Origin: Lojkania enalia | Lineage: Eukaryota > Ascomycota > Dothideomycetes > Pleosporales | DNA length: 64,000 nt | Reading direction: 5' to 3' | NCBI GenBank assembly: GCA_010094045.1 | Contig: ML986723.1 | Location: 62,001-126,000, forward strand | In this document: positions 12,107 through 22,309 of the stretch, in pieces | Position numbering within the stretch: the stretch's first letter is position 1 | How the letters are laid out: every line of letters begins with the position of its first letter | Position numbers and translations under genes: made by a program | The notes under the pieces: model-generated | Seen by the model: only the letters and a program-made list of their open reading frames with translations | Databases searched by the model: none | Told to the model about the DNA's origin: nothing

Positions 12107-13990
12107 TCACTGTGGACGCAGTGAAGTTCTCCACAGATCTTTGCTACATGGAGGGGGTGTAGAGCAGTACATGCAAGTGCTGGGAGGCCCTGTCCTTAAG
12201 GTGCAGATCTGCAGTGCCAGAAAGCCGCATGTGCCTTGTTCATGGATGCCAAACTCTGGGCCTCGCTGTAATAACGCAACATTATGCCGTCTAATGGCAA
12301 CGTTTACAAGTGGGTTGTGCGACAAGGTTACACACTAATCCGAAATGGGTGAACGGGGTGCTGGCTCTCCTAAGGCGAAACTCGAGAAACGGCGCTCAAG
12401 ATAGAAAGTTCCAGACAGGCGGATTTGGGCGCAGCACATTCCACGTGTTGGATCCTGCTCCGTATTCTAAACGTCTGTGGGAAAATAATTCGCCTCAACA
12501 CGATGCCAGCTGCTATGAAGCGGCCGGGACAAACGGGTAACTAGATACATTCCGAGAAGCTGCACATAAGTCTGAGACCAATATTAGGAGAATAGGCTAC
12601 GGAGCGCGGATATGAAGCAGTTCAATTGTGACACGGAACCCCGAGTAAGGCCCAAGAGGATGGCGGATGCCCAATTCGAGGATGAGGAAGCAAGAGACGG
12701 TGTCAGCCGCCAGCAGGGCTGAGACTCGCACTTTCACGCCGAAGAATAAGCTATCAGAGAGCACGCGGCGGTGGGCTGAAACATGTACGGATCCAGAAGG
12801 CTGAATCGGCCTGTTGCTTGAATGCGGCGTCGAGCGACGGAGATTGGGTACGGTTGAAGCGATGGAAGGTGGACGCCGGACAATCAAGGGCTGTTCGTTT
12901 CGGAGAGTTGGACGCTAGTCCACATCTAGAGTGTACCCATTTTCATCCCTCCCAGTCACCCGGATCCACATCCGCAATGCCACGATGTCGTTTAGATGCA
13001 ATAGATAATACAGCCATTTTTAAGCCCTGTGAATTCACCTCATCCATAGATCAATGCAAAGTTTAAATTGAACTGCACTAAAAGAAGCTATCAATAGCTG
13101 AATTAGATTTCCTATCACGGTATGTGCTATAGAGCGCCGCCACACAAGCTATATTACCAATTTCTTCATCCATACGAGCGATGAAAATAAGGCATACTAG
13201 ACCCACGCTAGGATAGCAGTTATCTTCGATACTCACTACATACCCAATTCCCAGTGGCTATACACGATGCACAATTTCCTGGAATAAATAGGGCAAGGAA
13301 AGGCGGCAAAACTCGTTGGCTACAGGGGAATGGATCGTATTAGTATCCTAAGGTCACCCCCTCCCCCAGTGTCACAGTTGTTTGTCGTGCATAGTTAATC
13401 TCTTCATGTGGTGTTCCAGGCATAATTTTCCACATCTTTATACTATACTACTAGAGGAGTTCATACCGTGGCTATCTATAGAATCTCTAGTAGAGTGAAT
13501 CCCATGATAGACCTGATCTCAAAGGTTTAGGAGAAGCGACCAGGATTTGGTCCGTGAAGCATCATAGAGGGTACACGACCAAGATCCGGCGCCGAGTGCA
13601 CGGTCCACTCCTTCCTATTCTTACTGCTTTTGCCAGCTTCAAGATATGAAGTTAACACCTTGCTACCATTAATATTCATTGTTGATTTTATTTACTTGAA
13701 ATTGGAAGATTAGTAGCTAAGATCCAAGTAGATATCAGAACAGGCTTAGAAGGGAAAGGTGATGAGGTGTCGCAGCTACGACTGAACACCATAAGGCTAG
13801 ATGCTACTCATGTTCTACGGGATTATTAAGCATTCAATGATCTTGAGCCAAATACTTGTGAAATCTAAGAAGCGATTCTCCGTAGTGCCAATGATACGAT
13901 CCGCCCCAGTATGGTCGGGACTACTCAGACACTTAGCTCCTCAACATGCATCATCTAAACCTCGAAGGAGCATCGCAGAAGTTATAATGA
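12107..13990. other. Intergenic stretch without a supportable gene
   Basis: This includes the 5' flank of the Kelch gene. Short open frames occur on both strands but none has a domain or a coherent splice structure. Nothing else is recognised. Confidence 0.5.
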
Positions 13991-14495
13991 GAAATGTCGG
14001 ACTACCCAACCTTATTAACAGCGCAAGCCTTCTACCTGAGGCGTGCATCTAGGACTAGATGTAAATGCGCGACCACAGCCTCGCGCTCATTCTTGGCGCG
14101 CCAGCTCCACCGCGCATCGCCTACGTCATCAATCACGCATACGTTCATCCTACACGCCCAAAGTGCGTATTTCAATGCCGCCCACCTCAACTTCGTCTCC
14201 CTTTCACGAATTAGTCTCCGCCTACTACCAGCGAAAACCCAACTTCACACAATACATTATCAGCCCGGAGACTCCTCCCAAAGTACAGGAGCTCGAGAAA
14301 GCAACCAGAGACCTGAAACTCACGAGCAAAGGACATACTACTTTCTACTATTAAAGCGAACCCAACATGCCAGTACATCCCGCTGAGGAACACGCTTCCG
14401 GTAGTACGCTTCCCTCTCCGTATCCAGATTCCAACTCCCTAACCTCTAATACCTAAATCCGCTTTCTCATCCTGCTCACTCCACCATGCTACCCA

Positions 14496-14735
14496 GTGCG
14501 ACATCGTGCTAACCATTCGCTTGACATAGACATCGCCGACCAAGTAGCAAAAAACTCCCCCGATTCGACCGCCTCCCCACACAAGCATCACCATGAAGGC
14601 AGCAACGCGACGTCCGGCGGCTCCATCGGTTCTATGGCGCACAAGGCCGCCCCAGGACCCGTTATGGTCGAGAATATTGGGCAGCCTACAAGCAAAGACG
14701 AGTTGAAGAAGAGGGATGCGGAGTTGAACAAATAG
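14496..14735 (+). CDS. Possible last exon of a small conserved-looking protein
   Basis: An open frame ends in a hydrophilic C-terminus with the tail TSKDELKKRDAELNK, a style seen in small fungal proteins of unknown function. The frame is polar and His/Ser-rich, with no membrane span. Upstream, 13994-14386 encodes in one frame an Arg/Ser-rich stretch that could be a mitochondrial presequence, and a CTAAC...CATAG acceptor lies at about 14510-14530. A multi-exon gene spanning about 14.0-14.74 kb is therefore plausible, but I could not fix the donor. Coordinates are those of the visible open frame only, and the true start is unknown. Confidence 0.35.
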   Translation: MRHRANHSLDIDIADQVAKNSPDSTASPHKHHHEGSNATSGGSIGSMAHKAAPGPVMVENIGQPTSKDELKKRDAELNK

Positions 14736-15146
14736 ATTGAGGGTGGGATACTTCATACACGTGGAAAGCGTGAGTACTTTCGGATGATTGTCTGTTGTGA
14801 TTCATGAGTGATGACGTATGGATATATGGGCCACCCATTAATATGTCGAGAACATGTATAACACATGCGAATGGATATATTTGTGTTCGATCGAGTCTCT
14901 TCTAATCATCATTGCACAATCTTGGACTTGGTGTTTTATTCATCGTATAGAACTCATTTGCTTATGAACGCACCTACTACTTGTAGTAGGTCACATGATG
15001 ACTAGATCCTCCTAGATACCTAGATTTGTTGGACCAAGACGCTTTGCATCGCGACAGACCAATCACCAAGCCCCTCTCAACGTCCAATAATACTTTAATA
15101 CCATCACCCGACTTCAACATTGTAGCCCCACCCATCGACCCCACTC

Positions 15147-16302
15147 TCAGCACTTTCTAACCTTTGCGAACATGATCTCAACCTCCAATTTCCCCTCAAC
15201 TCTCTTTTTCACTTGAGGTACAACAATCTCCCACCAAACCTTCCGATTCGGCTCCGGCACTCCTATAACAACAGTAGGTCGACACTCTTCCCTCATCCTA
15301 CCCATCCCCCTATAGTAGAAATCCAAACTCGCCCACTCCTCTCCACACCCATCTAGCAACCCCACAATGCCCCGCTTCCTCTTCAACACGAAGCTCCAAA
15401 CCCGCTCATCAGGCAGAATTGGCAGTGTATAGAAACCTGTGTAGGCCCGCGGCTCGATAATCTCGACCTTGATGACGAGGTTTTGATCTAAGATGTACGA
15501 GCGCAACGCCCGAATAGCGGGACCCCAACTCTGGGATTCGGAGGATGGGGATTGAACGCAGAGGGTTAGTGTTGTTTTGCTAATTGGCGTGCCGGCGTTC
15601 ATGCGCTGCACAACGTCCACGTTGTCGGCTGAGATATTGTGCTGCGTGAGAATTAAGTAGAAGCGTGTTAGATGCGTGCTAGGGGTGAGGTAGATCTTTG
15701 GGACGTTCTGCTTCGATGTGGTGACGGGGAGGACGGGGAGGACGGGCCAGCCCTGGCGATAGGGCACACGGTTGTCGATATCGAGATCGAGATCTTGACT
15801 GTTGGCGGGATGCGGGATTTGAGGGTCGAGACTCAGGTGCACAAGGGAACATGCGCGGGTGTTGAGGACTTTGGTGTCACCATCTAACTCGGTTTCTCCC
15901 TTGGTTATTTCCGTAGGCTTTGTCGTGGTGGGCTTAGAGCCTTCGTTTGGGATCGTGTCAGTGTTGGGGTCAGATTTCAAGTCCCCGGTGCCAGTTTCCC
16001 TGCTGGGGATGCTACCTTTCTCTTCACCTTCAAATCAACCCGTGGCATTAAGAAGGAGGTGACCCTAGTATGCTTACCAATTTCACCATCCACATCACCT
16101 TCCATCTCAACGTCCCTATATGAGCTGGAATCATCTTGAGCTGATTAGGACTTAGCCATCACCACCTCTTCCTCAATACGAATGAGCCAAACTTACCACG
16201 TTCCCTCTCTACTTCAGTGGCTCGTGCGGCGATCAACTTCGCCTGGAACTCATCAGGCGAGAACCAGCGCTTGCTAGGGCGCCTCTTCAAAGTGTCAGTC
16301 AT
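15147..16302 (-). CDS. Hypothetical protein, three exons
   Basis: Not recognised. Exons 16302-16197, 16140-16078 and 16027-15147 are separated by introns of 56 and 50 bp with good donors (GTAAGT, GTAAGC), and they join in frame to 349 aa. The N-terminus is basic with a KRRPSKRWFSPDEFQAKL segment and a short helix. An acidic, Ser/Thr-rich linker follows (about residues 45-130). The C-terminal 190 residues look globular, mixing beta-type hydrophobic stretches and Trp/Arg pairs. There is no signal peptide, membrane helix or catalytic motif that I can name. The ATG at 16302 is the first in the frame; the open frame runs further upstream without another ATG. Confidence 0.72.
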
Positions 16303-16946
16303 GCTGCTTATTTTTGGAACTGTGTATAAACGTAGGACGAGTTGTAACAAGCAGCACAGTAACAGCGCGGAAGGCGACGACGTGCATCGTTTTAAATAAT
16401 GCGACGCAAACAACAAATTTAAGCAAGCAAACAGTGAATAGAAGTGGAAGGGGAGTGAAAGGGGACGGTTTCACTGTTGTGGATAGAACTCCGAGATGCT
16501 ACATCTAGCTTCGCTTTCACGGCGTTTCTTCGCTGTCGAGCGAACAAGGCCTGGTCCGTTTTTGAGAAAAGGCCATACGGTCAACCAGCCATCTATAGCT
16601 CTTTTCTCCGATAGAAATAAACAGCCGAGGTCGAAGCAAGCTCGTTTTGCCTACTCTGTATGCCAATTTTTGAAAATGCGTAAACTTCAAATGCATAAAA
16701 AGTAAATAGATTGGACATGGATGAAATACCGAGATTTTTGACTGGTGTGAATTGGAGGATTGGCGACTAGGACAAAAATTGTGAATCGGGGATAAGTACG
16801 TTTGTCCCAGGCATGAATATTGTATAGAACGGGTATCTGAAAAACATTGCTGCGACACATGCATTCATTCTTCTCATCTAAACGCTAGACTAGACACCAA
16901 GACGCCACCCTATTGAAGGGTAGATGAAAAACATCTACCCATAACT
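16303..16946. other. Intergenic, no gene seen
   Basis: 5' flank of the hypothetical gene and 3' flank of the reductase gene. Only short frames without motifs occur. Confidence 0.5.
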
Positions 16947-19145
16947 TCAATACCCGAAGCTTTCCGTGTGAAGATAGATTCCCTGTGCCCCAGTCCCTTT
17001 ATGCACAGCCCGCTCATCGCTTAATGCACAAACATCATGTTTAACATCGGCCACAAGGCCCCGTGGTCCGCATACGACGACCGCCGACTCGCCCAATGCT
17101 TGCTCCAGTGACCTGCGGATGATATTTCGGGAATTTGGACGACCTGAGAATACTAATATTGACGGATGAACAAACGGCTTCTGCTTCGAATTGGAAGAAG
17201 GTGCTGACGATATTCGTGAAATTGGACTAACTAAGTTGGGATTTTTGCTAGGAGCGCAACAGCAAGTTGAAATGAAATCTGGTGAAGCTTCTTCATCGAC
17301 TATTGCCTTGCAGCGGCAGGTTCCGTTCGGTCCACAGCTGCCGGAATTTGTGGACAATAATGGCGAAGCTACCTCTTTTATCTCTTCAACCTCATCTCTA
17401 GAACTAGAATCTTTTCCCTCTTCCCGTATGGAAGGCGTACCAGTCCAATACTCAACAGTACCTCGTTGTGGTCCGTTTGAATCTTTTGTTGGAGCATTAA
17501 GACTTGGATCAATGATTGTTGACAATAATGTCTTGTGCTCTTCAGTAAATGCTTCGTCACAGGTAACATAAATGGATATCTCGAGCTTGACTCCGCGGAG
17601 ACTTTCTTGTAGGTTGGTAAAATCCGAATAAACTAACGAGAGCTGCTCCGAGAACCACCCTAATTGCCCCTTGCTCTTGATCACCCAGACAAACCGAACG
17701 GAACGAGTAGCTGCCCCAATTGGTGCTTTAAAGAGGGACGCCTTACACGAGGTTGTTTTAGCGTTCTCCTTCCAGCCTTGTAAAACATCCCGAAGCAATG
17801 GTAAGGTGAAAGTAGCGCCGGTGCTCCCTGCGAATAAAATTACGCTATCGAACTGTCGCAAGGGCCGTAGGCAACCATACGGACCTTCAATAGTGACTGT
17901 TTTAGTGCATGATTCGCCTGACACCGTGGGGAGCCCGTGTGTCTTCTCGGCGTGTCTGAAGAAATGTCGGGTCCCTCCGGTTTCAGCTTTGACAAGGAAC
18001 TCCATTTTTTGATCTTCTGAAATCGAGGCCACTGTGAAAGGGTGGCTTTGTAGAGGAACAATCGAATGGCACGATAGGAATACATGCTGTCCCGGCTTCC
18101 AGCTGATCGGAGGGTTTCGAATAACAATGCGCGTGGTGTTGTGCGGGAGAGGCGTAAATTCAGCTTTACATGCCCACAGCCCAGACATCTGACCAGCATT
18201 TCTCTGCTTCGGGTAGAAAAATGAGACGTTGGTATACAATATCCGCAACACTCGTACAACACGGTCGAACCAGAAAAGGGCAACAGGAATCCAGATGTAG
18301 ACATGCACCTCGGCTGGAGTATGAATGTAGACGAAACCAAGGAGAGCCGCAAATGAAACAAGGTGTTGCAGGACGAATAGCTCATAGCACCACCCTCGGA
18401 TGGGCGTCATCGAACTGAAGACAATCCAGACTAGGACAGCCCAAGCAGCGACTCCCTTCCAGACGAGGGTGTTTTCTCGGAGCTGGGTTCCAATGTAGTT
18501 GAATGGCGCCCAGTCGGCGAAGAAGTAGCCCATATGGATGGTAGCCGTAAGGAGCAGGCATCTAGCACACCACCGGTGAAGCCAGTTGAGGCGCTCATGG
18601 CTCACGCCCGTGAGATATCCAATGATGTTGTTTCTCCCAGCTAGTAAAAATATCAACGGAAACTGCGCGATGGTAACAAATCCACATCTGTACCCAATGT
18701 CTTCTCTAGACCACCTGTCGTTCAGATCGAACCCGTAAAAGCAGAGCACAACCAAGACGGCAATGTTAGCTAATATCAGGCTTACCCGGCCGATCGTTGG
18801 AAGCCGAAGGTACCGCTCCTTGATCGGTATCCGGATGGAGAAATGTGAAGCTTCGCGCATCAATGCAAATAACGTTGCATTAAACAAAAAGAAGTAGGAC
18901 TTGGGCTTTGCCGGTTTTGGAAAGCCTGCCATTGCGGCAGATATTCTGATGTCAATCAATAGAGATTCCCGGGAGAATGGAGGCAAAACGAACCTTTGCC
19001 TATATAAAACATAATTGAAGACATTGACAAGCATCGCGACACCAATAGCGCTGCCAACGACTGCCCAGTAGAATTTTGGGAAGTCCACCAGAGCGGGCAT
19101 TCCTCCCATGGACATGGAGCCCATGGCCATGTGGTTGTGAGACAT
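16947..19145 (-). CDS. Ferric/cupric reductase transmembrane component (FRE family)
   Basis: Plasma-membrane metalloreductase that moves electrons from NADPH through FAD and two hemes to extracellular Fe3+ or Cu2+. A single exon encodes 732 aa. The N-terminus (residues 1-17) is rich in Met and His, which is unusual for the family and resembles the copper-binding ectodomain of Ctr transporters. Several membrane helices follow. The two pairs of heme histidines are spaced 14 apart: His190/His204 and His261/His275. The FAD-binding HPFT motif is at 368-371. The NADPH side shows GSTGATF and, near the C-terminus, CGPRGLV. A Cys-rich insert (about residues 590-630) lies between the NAD segments. It is transcribed divergently from a Ctr copper transporter 945 bp away. 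This context and the Met/His tail suggest copper rather than iron reduction. The substrate is inferred. Confidence 0.93.
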   Translation of the reverse strand: MSHNHMAMGSMSMGGMPALVDFPKFYWAVVGSAIGVAMLVNVFNYVLYRQRFVLPPFSRESLLIDIRISAAMAGFPKPAKPKSYFFLFNATLFALMREASHFSIRIPIKERYLRLPTIGRVSLILANIAVLVVLCFYGFDLNDRWSREDIGYRCGFVTIAQFPLIFLLAGRNNIIGYLTGVSHERLNWLHRWCARCLLLTATIHMGYFFADWAPFNYIGTQLRENTLVWKGVAAWAVLVWIVFSSMTPIRGWCYELFVLQHLVSFAALLGFVYIHTPAEVHVYIWIPVALFWFDRVVRVLRILYTNVSFFYPKQRNAGQMSGLWACKAEFTPLPHNTTRIVIRNPPISWKPGQHVFLSCHSIVPLQSHPFTVASISEDQKMEFLVKAETGGTRHFFRHAEKTHGLPTVSGESCTKTVTIEGPYGCLRPLRQFDSVILFAGSTGATFTLPLLRDVLQGWKENAKTTSCKASLFKAPIGAATRSVRFVWVIKSKGQLGWFSEQLSLVYSDFTNLQESLRGVKLEISIYVTCDEAFTEEHKTLLSTIIDPSLNAPTKDSNGPQRGTVEYWTGTPSIREEGKDSSSRDEVEEIKEVASPLLSTNSGSCGPNGTCRCKAIVDEEASPDFISTCCCAPSKNPNLVSPISRISSAPSSNSKQKPFVHPSILVFSGRPNSRNIIRRSLEQALGESAVVVCGPRGLVADVKHDVCALSDERAVHKGTGAQGIYLHTESFGY

Positions 19146-19616
19146 AGTGACGGAAACACAAGGAGTCCTGGGATTGGTCTAGAAGTTGACACTCGCTGGC
19201 CGGTTCCAGAAGGCTAACGACTCATGAGGATGATGCTACAACGCTCCGATTTGACGGTGTCTGAGATGCGGGCCGTGTACGACATTGATCAGACGCTGAA
19301 CGGCTATGTCATGCTGAACAGAAGATGGTCCATCTAGGGGATGTTGGCGGTGCTGGCGTCTCGTCCACGGGGAATTCGGATGAACAGGTTCGCGGGTGAG
19401 GGATATGAAGTTGATGGACGAAGTGGACGAAGGAGCGGCCGCAGCTGCGCTGATTACGCGCGTGGCCGCGCAGAATGCCTTTTGCCGTGGCCCGGTAATC
19501 ATATGCGTGCTACTGCAAGCCCGAATGTATATCTACCTGGGCGTTGTGGAGGATGCTCTCCGCTTTGTCGGAATGGTGCTGCTTTTGGTGGTGCGCTATG
19601 CCCCCATAGGAAAGAA

Positions 19617-19626
19617 AACTTGCTCA
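19617..19626 (+). promoter_or_regulatory. Copper-response-like element, TTGCTCA core
   Basis: AACTTGCTCA contains TTGCTCA, seven of eight bases of the yeast Mac1 element TTTGCTCA. The identical 10-mer recurs at 21141-21150 upstream of the BIM1-like gene. Function is inferred only. Confidence 0.35.
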
Positions 19627-19887
19627 CATCGCTGCCCGCCCACACGCGCACACACCCACACTCGATGGACCCACGTCCTCGCTTCCTCAAGTCTCCGGTC
19701 GGCAGCGCCATGATGGCTAGACAAAAGGAAGACCATCCGTCAGCATGCCCGATCAAAATCAAGGCCCTGTTAGGGTGGACGCTCAGTAGGTCCATGTGGT
19801 TGCCCTTGCATTCCGTAACATTGTATGCTTCATCCCCAGTTCTCGCCTTTCTTGTCACTGCTTGACTGTCGCATAATCCACCGCATT

Positions 19888-19895
19888 TGTGCTCA
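19888..19895 (+). promoter_or_regulatory. TGTGCTCA motif, Mac1/MacA-like site
   Basis: TGTGCTCA lies 196 bp upstream of the Ctr start codon. From memory, this octamer is the reported binding motif of the Aspergillus fumigatus Mac1-type copper regulator in ctr promoters. Presence is seen directly; use in this organism is inferred. Confidence 0.45.
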
Positions 19896-20090
19896 AAGGA
19901 CGCCAAAACACTGCGCATCGTCAGGCACTTGGCCCATGCGTTCATGCTAACGCCCTTGAGTGGTACCTATATCCAACCGTGCCCACCCAGCCGTCCACCT
20001 CAGTCTGGAACTCAACCCTAATCGCACCTCAAAGTATACCACACTACATTTAGATTCCAACAGAAGGAGAAAAAGTAATCATTAATCACA

Positions 20091-20736
20091 ATGGTTGCCC
20101 ACGAAGGACACGAGCAGTCAACCACCATGAACATGGAAGGAATGGACATGAGCTCGACGTCTATGTCGAGTTCCCACGGCATGTCCATGGCTTTCTTTAC
20201 CGCCACTAACACGCCCCTATATTCCGAATCGTGGACTCCGTCAAGCGCTGGCGCCTACGCCGGAACCTGCATCTTCCTTATCGTCCTCGCAATACTCCTG
20301 CGCGCTGGCTTTACTCTCAAGGCCTGGCTTGATCGCAGAGCGCTACGATCTGCCCTGAAAAGAAGATATGTTGTCGTGGCAGGCCAAGCTCCCGTACTAG
20401 AGAAGGTTGTCTCTGATGCCAACTCTCAAACCGGCATTCTCACGACGAATGGCGTCGAGGAAAACGTAAGAATGGTGGAAGCACCCGTCGAAGACTTCCA
20501 ACCGTTTAGGTTCAGCGTCGACCTTCCTCGGGCTGCTCTCATGACTGTCCTCGCGGGTGTTGCATATCTCCTGTATGTCACCCCACACTGCGTACAATGG
20601 AATATCTGCTAATTTGTGCAGGATGCTGGCAGTCATGACCTACAATGTGGGCTATTTCTTGTCCATCCTCGCCGGGACGTTTGTCGGCGAGCTTGCTTTC
20701 GGCAGATTCACCAACCAAGCGCTTCTCCATGGATAA
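20091..20736 (+). CDS. Ctr-family copper transporter
   Basis: High-affinity Cu+ importer of the plasma membrane that acts as a trimer. Exons 20091-20572 and 20622-20736 are split by a 49-bp intron (GTATGT...GTGCAG) and give 198 aa. The extracellular N-terminus carries Met clusters (MNMEGMDMSSTSM and HGMSM) that bind copper. TM1 is about residues 54-72, followed by a basic loop and a cytoplasmic linker. TM2 contains the family MxxxM (Met162-Met166), encoded just after the intron. TM3 contains GxxxG (Gly179-Gly183) used in helix packing. These are the defining Ctr features. There is no Cys-rich tail. It sits between the divergent metalloreductase and a BIM1-like copper protein on the same strand 795 bp downstream. 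A Mac1-type motif lies upstream. Confidence 0.95.
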
Positions 20737-21140
20737 CGATGCAACGAAAGCGTAGTCAATTTCTCTTAATGGGCTTTCATTTTGGTTTACCACCGGGCGA
20801 AAGGCGTCCCGGGACTTATTTGAGAAATTTGCCCTTGGCGTTGTTTTGGAGAGATTTCTTAAAGAGCTGGAATAGAGTGCTGCAGGGTTCAGCCTGACAT
20901 TTAGCTACATTTGTAATTCGAACGCACGATCGGCCTGCCACTACCGGTAGCCAAAGCTTGAATAATGGCGCCTTCTTCGTGACTACTCCAAAAGTATTCA
21001 GCCTTGAATTCTCCCCGTGCCGTAGACAGCATCTGGTGCACCGAAAAGAGCAGGTGTGGTTGAGAATAACACCCTTGCAAGCGTGCAATTAGCGTGGGGA
21101 ATTCCGTCGTCGAGAACGCCACTCGACCCTGGTCCTTGGA

Positions 21141-21150
21141 AACTTGCTCA
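21141..21150 (+). promoter_or_regulatory. Copper-response-like element, TTGCTCA core
   Basis: AACTTGCTCA is identical over 10 bp to the copy at 19617-19626 in the reductase/Ctr promoter. It lies about 380 bp upstream of the BIM1-like start codon. Confidence 0.35.
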
Positions 21151-21469
21151 TTTGTTCTCAACTTACCTACGAAGGCCTCGATTCTCCCCCACCATGTTTG
21201 TCCGGAGGGGTGCACTGTCCACCGCCTCTACCGTAATCTGTCTAGATGTTCGATCTAACTTTCGGCCAGCACGAAACAAGCTCATAGTGGCTTGCTGCAA
21301 TGGCTTTCTGTGCTTCTTCCATTCCCGTCAAAGCCTCGGAGAGTACGGCACGCGGGGGTGGAGGTAGCCCTTGCAGCTGAATAAAAGGCAATAGATCCCG
21401 ATTACGAGCTCCCGTGGTTCATCCAGAGAGCTCCAAGCTTCAAAGATCAGTTCGAATCTCTTGACAGCC

Positions 21470-21476
21470 TATATAT
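21470..21476 (+). promoter_or_regulatory. TATA box of the BIM1-like gene
   Basis: TATATAT-type element about 55-60 bp before the ATG, a normal position for a fungal regulated promoter. Confidence 0.5.
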
Positions 21477-21530
21477 GCCCTTCCTAAGGGAAAGATCTTG
21501 CATCTCAATTCATTCGGACGCGTCGCAACC

Positions 21531-22309
21531 ATGTTCTCCAACACCTTCGCGCTCTTCTCCCTTCTCCCTCTCAGTGTAGCTCACTTCGTGCTCACATGGC
21601 CACCATCCCGGGGCTTCGATGATGCGAATGCCGTCAATTTCCCTTGCGGTGGTTTCGACAGTGCGAGCTCCTCGCGTACAGACTTCCCCATGAGTGGCGG
21701 ACCGATTCAATTGGACATGCACCACACGCAGACAAATCTTGCAGTGTACTTAGCTGTCGGGAGCGACCCAGGAAACAACTACAATATTACCTTGCGACCT
21801 ACTCTTGCGGAGGAAGGCCCTGGTAATTTCTGCCTCGGAATGGTCAGCGTTCCAAGTGATTTGAACATCTCGGATGGCACCCCTGCGACAATTCAAGTTG
21901 TCACAAACGGAGATCCAGATGGTGGTCTCTACCAGGTACGTTCAACTGTGTCTCCCCAATTTGCATTTTCAAACACAGGCGGGGAACAGTGATTGCCTAA
22001 GTATGCTTGCGGACAACTCCTCGAAGCGTGAATAGCTTCCATTAATAATACCTGACTCAATTCCAGTGTGCCGATGTTACATTGACCAACACTGCACTCT
22101 CCACTGACGACTACGACTCTCACTGCAAGAATGATACTATCAAGGTCACAGCCGAGAACATATCAGGCAACCCCAACGAAACTACGAGTGAGCCAACGCC
22201 CACCTCAGCAGGTGCGAATGCTTCGAATAGCCCTGGCCTAGCAGCCCACCCAACTATTACATCATGGCTTTTGGGTGCTGCTGGTCTGGCGGGATTGGCG
22301 CTCCTATAG
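21531..22309 (+). CDS. BIM1/X325 LPMO-like copper protein, GPI-anchored
   Basis: Secreted protein of the X325 (copper acquisition factor BIM1-like) family, related in fold to lytic polysaccharide monooxygenases but reported to serve copper import or handling rather than glycan oxidation. Exons 21531-21935 and 22067-22309 (131-bp intron) give 215 aa. A signal peptide ends SVA, so the mature chain begins at His18 (HFVLTWPPSRGFDD), which would supply the histidine brace. A second histidine pair, His64-His65 (LDMHHTQTNL), is placed to complete the site. Paired cysteines and N-glycosylation sequons (NYT-type) follow. The C-terminus is Ser/Thr/Pro-rich and ends in a hydrophobic tail (TSWLLGAAGLAGLALL), a GPI signal. 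The ATG at 21531 is chosen because it starts the signal peptide directly. It neighbours the Ctr transporter, its functional partner in Cryptococcus. Confidence 0.9.

Larger units (their letters stand above)
19146..20090. promoter_or_regulatory. Shared divergent promoter of reductase and Ctr transporter
   Basis: A 945-bp region lies between two divergent start codons. It contains no convincing gene; overlapping frames on both strands (about 19341-19945) lack motifs. Two motifs with a GCTCA core resembling fungal copper-response elements lie inside it, listed separately. Confidence 0.6.
20737..21530. promoter_or_regulatory. Intergenic region and promoter of the BIM1-like gene
   Basis: No gene is seen in these 794 bp. 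It holds the 3' end of the Ctr gene, a copper-response-like TTGCTCA element and a TATA box next to the BIM1-like start. Confidence 0.5.

Noticed and set aside
19341..19945. Overlapping frames of 105-174 codons on both strands in the reductase/Ctr promoter
   Set aside because: GC-rich promoter DNA often stays open by chance. No motif is present, and two overlapping strands cannot both be coding.
16947..22309. Reading the reductase/Ctr block as an iron-uptake or siderophore cluster
   Set aside because: No multicopper ferroxidase, Ftr1 permease, NRPS or siderophore transporter is present, while two neighbouring genes are copper-specific families.
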